The notes under the pieces: generated by a model
What the model was told of the DNA's origin: nothing
Database searches by the model: none
What the model saw: only the letters and a program-made list of their open reading frames with translations
Assembly (NCBI GenBank): GCA_942159475.1
Contig: OW804096.1
Span: 11,705,871 to 11,769,870 of the forward strand
Direction of reading: 5' to 3'
Origin: Sthenelais limicola
Taxonomy: Eukaryota > Annelida > Polychaeta > Phyllodocida > Sigalionidae
Length of the DNA stretch: 64,000 nt
Part shown: in pieces, positions 57,701 through 64,000 of the stretch
Layout of the letters: each line of letters opens with the position of its first letter
Numbering within the stretch: position 1 is the stretch's first letter
Program-made: the position numbers and the translations under genes

Positions 57701-58696
57701 GCTAAAAAGATGAAACATCCCATAAACCCTCCTTTGACAATTAGGGACAGAGCACCCTACCCATTTTCACACCTTGTGATAGATAGCATGGGACCAATGA
57801 CACAATCGTCAACGGGTTTCCGCTATATTCAAGTATGTGTGGATTATTTTTCCAGATTCGTTTTTGCTTGGCCAACCAGAGCAATAGATTCAGGACACCT
57901 TAAACACGAATTCTATGAGAAGGTAATATGCCAGGTAGGGGTCCCACAGGTTCTCCATTCGGATAACGGGCCACGCTTTGCAAGCACAGAGTTTGGCGAT
58001 TTCTGTAAATCAATGGGAATAAAACAGGTATTCGGGGCAAGTTGGAGACCCAGCTGCCAGGGTTTAGTGGAAAAAAATAATTCCACGATCATAGAACACC
58101 TAAAAACTTTTATTTCAGCCAATCAGAAAAATTGGGATCGCTACCTACAAAGCGTGATTTTTGCCTTAAACACAACAGATTCGTATAGTTTGGGGTATAG
58201 CCCTTTTATCTTAGCAACAGGGAGATCAGTAAAAACACCCCCAGACGCAGCTCTGGCAGGCCCAGACACGAACGACACAGTGTTAAATACACTGGCAAAA
58301 ATAGTAAAGGTTCAGAAAGAATTAGCAATTACCGCCTCTAGAAACTTAGAAAAATCCCAAGAAAAAATGAAGGATCGACATGATTCAAAATCTAGGGAGG
58401 TTGAGCTAGAAGCAGGTAGAATTGTGTATGTAAAAATACACAGATTGCTAGATAACATGACTAGTAAGAAATTACAAATGGCTTTCTGCGGCCCGATGCT
58501 GATTACTGAAAGGTTTAGCCCAACGACAGTAAAGCTGAGGGACTTAAAGAACAATAAAGATTTGCCAAAGCCAGTTCACATTGCCCACATAAAGCCTTTA
58601 AGGGCCGAGCTATCAAAGGAGCTGGTAAACAATTTAGCTATCGATTTATCAGACAAAGAGTGGGAGGCTTTGGAAAATGCCAGCGTCAGTAATTAA
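54791..58696 (+). CDS. pol: Pol: protease, RT, RNase H, integrase
   Basis: 1301 residues, intact. The protease is at about 45-140 with IDTGANYSFISG (Asp51). The RT is at about 330-560, with VVDFRFLNNQ, GFSTPYGNYVYKVMPMGL and the catalytic YIDDIL near 470. RNase H is at about 615-740, with SSDASDFAIGAVIAQ and TDRELLSTKFGLEKF. The integrase has its zinc domain at about 928-965 (HSRPLGGH ... CDICLQAK) and the core with D in VIDSMGP, D in HSDNGPRFAS and E in GLVEKNN (about 996-1095), then a basic C-terminus without a chromodomain. The frame is -1 relative to gag and is open back to 54662, so gag and pol overlap by about 70 bases. A -1 frameshift is the likely way of expression, although no classic slippery heptamer is obvious. 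An ATG at 54791 also exists. Confidence 0.93.
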   Translation: MSTDVNYEQCETELDGQLTLKKGKESPIILNVSKGCINIEMETFKLPVLIDTGANYSFISGSFFRALRAKLKAMKIKNCHVRVYVADGSAQTARKKVIISFVSEGNTFINTFIVVPKLKRSVILGTDFLKNYRANIDFDIYKRRHIIRATKKYVLEPSTELICTNQVVAHMNLSETIGITENMFRKRPVKYLVKRVLTKPKGHSNRIAMCIFNGSTDRLVIPQGSIVGLYSICDEKDFVEVNSIEESKVTESDGNSKQISYQLGENLNENQKEDVNKLLQEYGDLFVGKDKALGRTTIYEHPIDLKENYQSKQFKTYRVNPVIRQEMKKALDTQVKQGVIEKTDEILEFTSPAFLVAKPGSTRGNRAYRLVVDFRFLNNQIRDQSKLFPSAEETLEKVGELKGKYFSKMDCHSGFHQIPIRKGDEKLTGFSTPYGNYVYKVMPMGLKTCPRAFHGVVDTLLSDLKSAVFYIDDILIANSSWEDHVRDLERLFKIFRKANIKFKEEKCVFGVTQVPFLGFMVNEEGISPDPEKVEPIRTHPRPKKLKDVRAFNGLANYYRSFIPNFSDIMRPLYALTKAKNKFVWTKECEGSFQRIKDLICKKVTLRYPDYSKEMVISSDASDFAIGAVIAQLHKGNVLRPIAFAGRSLNSAEQKYSTTDRELLSTKFGLEKFGHYVHGTKFKILTDHAALLALKSKQNLQGRMARYLEYFNQFDYDIEHVKGKLNSVADCLSRRDYKQPKIIPEHIESSEKGVSFHPIDAVKPFEESDALENYPILKYKHHSILKAGSPTEKTILHEADVDIISASCEPVQTRAASKAEILDKSAKIPKTRDKEFYGEGNTVENPLNNEEIIKLQAEDEFCSEMSDFICHNKLPKDDKRSREILLTNDKFFIEGDVLYRVPTRVKGDPQLVQTVVPGSYVKTLLKILHSRPLGGHVGSTKLLKLIQPRYFWKRMSRDIVDFVGSCDICLQAKKMKHPINPPLTIRDRAPYPFSHLVIDSMGPMTQSSTGFRYIQVCVDYFSRFVFAWPTRAIDSGHLKHEFYEKVICQVGVPQVLHSDNGPRFASTEFGDFCKSMGIKQVFGASWRPSCQGLVEKNNSTIIEHLKTFISANQKNWDRYLQSVIFALNTTDSYSLGYSPFILATGRSVKTPPDAALAGPDTNDTVLNTLAKIVKVQKELAITASRNLEKSQEKMKDRHDSKSREVELEAGRIVYVKIHRLLDNMTSKKLQMAFCGPMLITERFSPTTVKLRDLKNNKDLPKPVHIAHIKPLRAELSKELVNNLAIDLSDKEWEALENASVSN

Positions 58697-59081
58697 AGAG
58701 TCGATAAGGCCACTCATACGGGACCAGGCCTGTAAAGATTTTAACAGCTGGTATCAACAGGATTAGTAATCGTAGCTTTACCAAAGGGGCCAGCGGGTTG
58801 GCAGCTTGGCTTACACAAATAAGAGGCCACGCTAAAATACCCAAGCCGACCTTTGTCCCGGCTTTGACGCCACTAACAACTCGCAATCAGTCAACCCCAT
58901 TAATTAAAACCTTTGTCTAAAGGGGGACGCAACAAACAAAGCGACCGGGGAGGCAAACCTTAAAAATAAAGCTAAAAGGTTGCATTAACAAAGGTCAGGA
59001 AGGCAATTTAAAGGAGATAGACCATTCTAAGCAAGACACTCGAGGGAAGAACTACCTAGAGAAAAAAAATATTATATCACA
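58697..59081 (+). other. Pol to ORF3 gap
   Basis: Non-coding within the element; AAAGGGGGACGC at 58920 is purine-rich. No frame is convincing. Confidence 0.5.
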
Positions 59082-59372
59082 ATGGCTATCACCAGACTCC
59101 AACAGGAAATTTCTGAAGAGGAGAAGAAAGAGCTAGAATTAGAACAGATTACTAATGACTTTACTAGGACCTACTGGTACAACGTAACGATAGGATTTCA
59201 ACCAGTACAGGAACCAGAGAATAATGGCTCAGCGTGGGAAGCTGAAGACTGGGAGAGTGAATTACTAGAAGAACAAAAGGAAAAGCCGGGGAGTATAAAG
59301 AACTTCAAACTGACAAAATTTTTGGACGAGGAGAAGTTATTAAGGGAAGCGAACAGGTTCAAGCTCATCTAG
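59082..59372 (+). CDS. ORF3: small acidic protein of the env-bearing element
   Basis: 96 residues with a good start context (CACAATGGC). It is strongly acidic overall: EISEEEKKELELEQIT, then WEAEDWESELLEEQKEK with two Trp, and a basic end KNFKLTKFLDEEKLLREANR. No signal peptide, membrane segment or known domain. It sits between pol and env, where retroviruses and some errantiviruses keep accessory genes, and would need a subgenomic RNA. Whether it is translated is unproven; the open frame inside an otherwise intact element and its unusual composition are the only support. Function unknown. Confidence 0.5.
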   Translation: MAITRLQQEISEEEKKELELEQITNDFTRTYWYNVTIGFQPVQEPENNGSAWEAEDWESELLEEQKEKPGSIKNFKLTKFLDEEKLLREANRFKLI

Positions 59373-59953
59373 ATTGGGTAATTATATTTTTCCAAGACAT
59401 TTCTTTGTTTATGCTATCCGTTAGATAAGCCTGGGAAAGGCGGTGGCAAGCTACCCGATTAATAAATAAGGATTACAGGATAGAGATAAAATAAGTACGA
59501 CGTGACTGACTAGGGGCGGGCTTAGAAAAATAAATCAAGGATAAATACTTTATAGATACAAAACCCAGGGGAAGGGGATTAGTTTAGGCAGCCTCAGATA
59601 CAGTCGCCGATTCATGAAAACCCTGGACTGCATAATTAAGCAGCAGGTTGCTAGGGACTGGTTGTTAACACATACTCCAATGTTTGGCGTCAGGAGAGTT
59701 AGGTGGGATGTGCGTAGACTCACACTTGGGCTGCAGCGGCTTGGCCAGAGCTGGCTAGGTTACACACCTAGGACTGGTATAAGGGGGCGTGTCACTTCAT
59801 CGGCTAAGTAGCGTCCCTGGTCACCCACGCTGTAGTTATATAGGTCACACTTGAAGTGACGCTATCCTAGAGTCGGACACTTCCACCCTGGACTCCGAAC
59901 TTTACAGAAGTAAACCTGCACGTCTCCTGTGGAGAAAAGACAACAGTCACACG
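59373..59953 (+). promoter_or_regulatory. ORF3 to env spacer with possible internal promoter
   Basis: TTATATAGG at 59836-59843 is a TATA-like box about 115 bases before the leader ATG, so a transcript could start near 59866. GTGTCACTTCA and TGAAGTGACGC flank it as an inverted pair. A basic 65-codon frame at 59614-59811 exists but has poor composition and is not called. Alternatively, env RNA is made by splicing from the 5' LTR. Confidence 0.35.
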
Positions 59954-61904
59954 ATGAGAAGTTCAACCATATTTTTATGGTGAGTCATTCAAAACTAGCA
60001 TTTTCTTGTGCCTATACCCTGTTCCAAGGATAGGAACTGTGAGGTTTGCAATTGTATCATGGATTACATTTTGGCTATTTGTATGAAATTATGTTAAAAT
60101 GTTAAGATGGGAAAAAGTTTATCTGCTAGGGTTAACCAAAATCTTTTCTTTTACCATTTATTCTAGGTTATGCCTTATGGCGACCAGCGCCATTAGTTCA
60201 GAAGTATTACGACAGAACTATGGGGTTATGTTCAGAAAGGTTGAGGAAATGTTAGATACCCAGACAAATCTGCATTTTGTGAGAATTACGCTACCTATAA
60301 CCGTGCCGCAACAAGTCTATAAAATTTCAGAATTTAGATCGGAGTATAACTACTTTAACCGATTTTTGGAAGATTCAAAGAAGCTCCAAGCAGTGCTCGG
60401 CGCACAGAATAATAGAACCTACGATAGGATTATTCACGTTTTAGATAGTATGACTATTACCAGACCAAAAAGAAGAGGTTTTCAGTTCATCGGTAATGCT
60501 CTAAACTTAGCGGTAGGAACAGCCACAGAACCAGAGTTTCAGGCGATGTCGTCCGATCTGTCCAGAGTAATAGAGGCCATGCGAGAAACCGAGCTATCTG
60601 AAATAGAAAGAGATGAATTAACCTTGGATATAGCGGAAAATGCAGATGTTATGGCACAGTTCGCTAATAAACTAAGAGGTCAGACCATTAGACAATTCTC
60701 TAAGGCAGACCACGATTTGCAAATCCTAGTAAAGGAATTCGACGACAGAGTAAACTTTACAGACGCAAACGTAGCAGGTATTTTGATTATGGAAGAACAA
60801 CTGTCTAATATTGATGTCCAGTTGCAATATAAGCAAGCTGCAGATACTCTCTTAAGAGCACTTGACGATTTACAGTCATCTTATCTGCCTATGGTTGTAT
60901 TATCTAAGCAACAGGTACAATATGCGGTAAACCTTCTCACACGAAAATTAAAACAGCAAACTCCAAACGCTAAACCTTTAGGAGATTATAACGAGTGGAG
61001 AAGAAATATCGATGCTTCCTATAGAGGACATATATTAACAGTAACAATAAAAATCAAATATAGTTACGCCCCTCATCGCTATAATCTTTACAAACCAGTC
61101 ATTTTTCCAATTCCGATCCACGCCCATACCCATCAAGCTCTCGGTTATACTATGCTACAACATGATGAAAACATCCTTCTAGGCATTAGTAGTAACGAAA
61201 ATTTCTTTGTAGAACTTGGGGAGGATATGCAGGAGGTATGTGGTCTGGAGGAATCGAGTTATTTCTGCAAAAAGAGTATAATGGAATTTAGCGTGAGGGA
61301 ACCGTCATGTTTGGTATCAATTTTTGCGGATAACAAGGAGGCGATTATGAAGTTGTGTCATTTCAAAACATTTTTGACCTTGGCAACGCCTTCAATCCAT
61401 ATTCCGTTAGATAATTACAAACATATTCTTATAAATAACGGAGACACAGGAATGGTATCGTGCAGGGGAGAACCTAGCAATACAATTAAACTAGCAATTT
61501 TCTCTATTGTATCATTACCATGCGGATGTGAGATTCAGTTTAAGTTTGCAACGATAGCAGCAAAAACAAATGGCTGCAGCGACAGACATAATGTTCTCGA
61601 AGTTAGAGCAGGCTTTAATATGCCCATAGCCATGGCTTTCCATCTGGATATAAAAGACTTGGAGGCAAATTCTATGCATAATCATTTGATTAAATTACAT
61701 TTACCAAACGAGATCGACTTACAAAAGGCTTTCAGCCAAGTGCCTCAAGAGATACTTGATAACGGTTTAAATGTAGTAGAAATGGCGAAGGAAATGTTAA
61801 AAAAACGACACCTTACATCTGTCGCAGTGGAACAAACTGCATCTCACTTTCAAAGATTTAGGAAAAGTTTCACCGATCACTTGGATTTCGTTAATATTGT
61901 CTAG
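59954..61904 (+). CDS. env: Envelope-like protein, baculovirus-F/errantivirus type, spliced
   Basis: Two exons: a leader (ATG 59954 to 59979; donor ATG|GTGAGT) and a main exon from 60167 (acceptor TTTATTCTAG), phase 2. The leader contributes eight residues plus two bases. Together with the start of the main exon it forms a signal-peptide-like hydrophobic N-terminus; without splicing the nearest ATG gives a poorer one. Further on is a furin-type site RPKRR directly followed by GFQFIGNALNLAVG, a fusion-peptide-like stretch. This pair is the hallmark of F-type envelope proteins of baculoviruses and errantiviruses. Next comes a long heptad region, then a cysteine-rich part ending in LPCGCEIQF, also family-like. 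It would mediate membrane fusion of particles. The frame stops at 61902-61904 without any membrane anchor; an anchor-like segment lies in the next frame at the same place. No internal stops. Confidence 0.78.
59980..60166 (+). other. env: Short intron in the env leader
   Basis: 187 bases from GTGAGT to TTCTAG, with a pyrimidine-rich stretch (CTTTTCTTTTACCATTTATT) before the acceptor. Removing it keeps the frame. Confidence 0.7.
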
Positions 61905-62637
61905 TATATCTTTGGCAATGGTGATAATTCTTGTGTACAAATTGAACAGGTACATAGGCTTCCTGTGCATTGCACCGGCGACAAATGGCCTCAACATATC
62001 GCGCCTAAGCCTGAAGCCGTACCGTATCGGCAAATACCTCAGGAAAGCCCCTACCATCCCGACCTTTGACAAGCTCCCACGATTCAAGATCGAGGAGATG
62101 GACCATACGGACTGGGCAACAATCATCTTAGCTTGCATTGTGGCCATATTCATCATAAAGTTAATTTGGAAACATTGTGGCTGCCTAAGGGATAAGTGCA
62201 TGAAATGTTGTATTTGTAATAATTGCTGCTCGACCTCAGTAGGCTGCGAATACTGCGCCTGGGTCAGCCTCAAATTCCAGTGGTTAGATGAGGCATACAC
62301 TGTGAAAATACAGCAAGTCGCTGAGGAAATCAACGCTATTTCTGACACCATCGCCCCTATACTTCTGCAGACATCCATCGAGTCTAGGTGGTGCAGGCCT
62401 AATCTGTTAAAGATGACTTGGGCAGGAAGGCTCACGTTCAAGTGCTGGGGGCTCCCTAAAAAGTATAAATTGAAAGAAGAGGTTAAGCTATCTAGAAAAC
62501 AATCGAACATTTTAGAAGGTTTAGTGAACAACCCTTGTGTATCAATTCTCCTGGTACTTATCTACCCCAACGGAGAAAGAGTTCAGCTGAAGTGGAACCG
62601 AAAGAGCCCACAACAGCTAAGAAAAAACGAGGGGTAG
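61905..62637 (+). CDS. ORF5: membrane protein downstream of env
   Basis: Open frame in the +1 frame relative to env, open from 61801, with the first ATG at 61918. It has a hydrophobic stretch ISLAMVIILVYKL, about 55 mostly basic residues with one glycosylation site (NIS), a second clear membrane segment ATIILACIVAIFIIKLIW, a cysteine cluster (HCGCLRDKCMKCCICNNCC), and about 150 further residues. No family is recognised. Three readings are possible: an env C-terminus reached by frameshift, a separate protein started at 61918, or a protein made by splicing the env leader exon to an acceptor TTGTCTAG ending at 61904, which is in the right phase. It is probably the anchor of env or its partner (inference). 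Confidence 0.55.
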
Positions 62638-63740
62638 GTAAAACACGCCACTAAAAATTATTACTAACAAATTTAGCCTTGGTTTCTATGTTGGTAAGCG
62701 TGGTGGTGGGTTACGCCCAGTTACTCAGGATTCTTATGAATTAATAGAATGATATTTGCTTTGGGAAAACAATTGCTGACATTTTTATAGGGATTTTCCT
62801 TGTCTTTAATTATTTATGGATATGTGTGAAGAAAAATCGTACCTATCTTTGATGCATGTGAATTATGTTCCTCTACTTACAACAGACTGTCAGACTCAGA
62901 GGAGGAAGTAATTGCGTGCGCCCCTGGATTACCCGACTTCAGCGACTAAAGGCTAGGTCGCATAGCTCCACGTCGACACCAGGAGGAAAAATTCAAAGAT
63001 TAGAACATTATTAATTATAGCAAGGCGGGAACCCACTCGGGATCCAAAATGGCGGAACCGCGAGAGAGTGTCGGACGATTGTTGTGTTTTCCAAGTATTT
63101 TAGCAGTAGAAGTAACTTTAACCATGTTTTATAATCGTATTTTTTCGATGACTAATATCGAAGGGTACAAATTTCTATTTAGAAGAGAGAATTGTTTCAT
63201 TATTTACTAATTTCTAGTTGTCAAACTTACGTGTTTTGCGAAAGCATCAATTGCGGAAGCAGAGTGGCGCCATCTGGCGTTTATTCCTAGTATTATGCTT
63301 TTGCTCAGTTTTTACGACAGAGGGCGTATCTGGTTGCCAGGGATAAACTCCAGAACCTAACACGAGCACGACAGCAATTTAAAAAATAAGAAGTTTAATC
63401 TGCGCTGTTAGACTCGGATAAAAGTGATTTATTGTTTGTATTTAGTCGCCTAGAAATTTTTTTGGATTTTCTTAAGGTATTAGTTTTTACCTAGCGAGCT
63501 AAGAAATACGGCATTCATGATAGCGAAAGTTGTGATTTTTGCAGAAGCATAGTGGCGCCACCAAGCGTTTATTCCCGATTACAACGGTATTTTCGTAAAC
63601 CTAGCTATTTCTTCGACTTTTAGTTTAGTAGTATTAAATGTCGAGCCTTTTAATCGCTCAAAGCTTGCATTTTTATGTCATTTATTTGTGAGTTGTTTTA
63701 TTTTTGCCGTCACTTTTACTTTTATTCATGTCTGAAAAAT
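62638..63740 (+). other. 3' non-coding region of the env-bearing element
   Basis: No frame of note. Contains two diverged copies of a 55-base unit (63238-63290 and 63523-63578) sharing GCGAAAG, AGTGGCGCCA and GCGTTTATTCC. Confidence 0.55.
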
Positions 63741-64000
63741 AAAAAAGGAGAGATGGTGTGGATTATGTAAGAGAAATATCCAAACATCAAAAAATGAGAA
63801 GATGTAAGGATAAGATGGCGACCATTTGAGCGTCTAAAAGTATTTAAGATATATTAGGAGATTTTAGAGATATGTAGTAAGCTACCGCCAGTACAGGCTT
63901 GGGATGTCTTTCGCCGAACCAGAGCGCGTCGAATCGACGAAAGATTTAGCTCTGCTAAGCATATCGATATATTATTTTCTATTCACCGCGAGAGGAGCAG
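63741..64000 (+). other. Possible polypurine tract and start of a 3' LTR (uncertain)
   Basis: AAAAAAGGAGAGA at 63741-63753 followed by TGGTGTGGATTATG looks like a polypurine tract and LTR start. However, nothing in 51540-52390 matches the following 245 bases. Either the true 3' LTR lies beyond the window or this is not the LTR boundary. Confidence 0.25.

Noticed and set aside
59614..59811. Basic 65-codon frame before env
   Set aside because: Rich in Arg and Leu by base composition, no good start context, overlaps the presumed env promoter region.
1..64000. CRISPR arrays, bacterial operons, phage genes
   Set aside because: Tandem arrays here have no unique spacers, and spliced animal genes show the sequence is eukaryotic.

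Overview
This is a gene-poor, transposon-dense, AT-rich animal nuclear genome segment. Spliced host genes with canonical GT-AG introns, tRNA-derived SINE-like sequences, MITEs, LINE remnants and long minisatellites all point to an invertebrate metazoan, probably marine. The sequence does not fix the phylum.

Three host loci are recognisable. (1) The 3' part of a MEGF8-like gene lies on the + strand, with exons at 3787-3916, 5628-5847 and 6961-7430. The first 3.7 kb of the window is therefore probably its upstream intron. (2) An intact single-coding-exon class A GPCR lies at 19784-20821. A 5'-truncated, almost identical copy lies on the other strand at 33130-33748, at the end of a large inverted duplication (arms about 20203-24299 and 29081-33748). 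(3) A two-coding-exon alpha-1,3-fucosyltransferase (GT10 family) lies on the - strand, 36394-39203, with LINE debris in its intron. A weak novel gene candidate sits at 27324-27878.

The rest is repeats. There is a degenerate tyrosine-recombinase transposon at 1.9-2.6 kb and a 1.18-kb hAT-like element inserted into an older repeat (7647-8825). MITE family A (about 400 bp, 8-bp target duplications) has six copies and MITE family B (about 240 bp) has seven. LINE 3' remnants occur at 10.5, 23.9-25.1, 28.9-29.5, 38.0 and 44.2 kb. Minisatellites include a G-quadruplex-prone array at 13.68-14.3 kb, a 60-bp array at 33.75-34.3 kb, and 22-bp and 20-bp arrays at 40.6-42.2 kb.

The right third is dominated by two Ty3/gypsy-type LTR elements. 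A Mag-like element (46074-51531) has 131/134-bp LTRs, a 5-bp target duplication, a broken gag-pol, and a 1.04-kb TA-flanked MITE inserted in it. Directly downstream is a much larger element with uninterrupted reading frames: gag, pol, a small acidic ORF, an envelope-like gene of the baculovirus-F/errantivirus type, and a further membrane-protein ORF. A short leader exon encoding the start of a signal peptide (59954-59979) has a good splice donor. Its phase fits both the envelope acceptor (60166) and an acceptor in front of the last ORF (61904). This retrovirus-like element, with its possible alternative splicing, is the most interesting system in the window. Its 3' LTR was not found inside the window.
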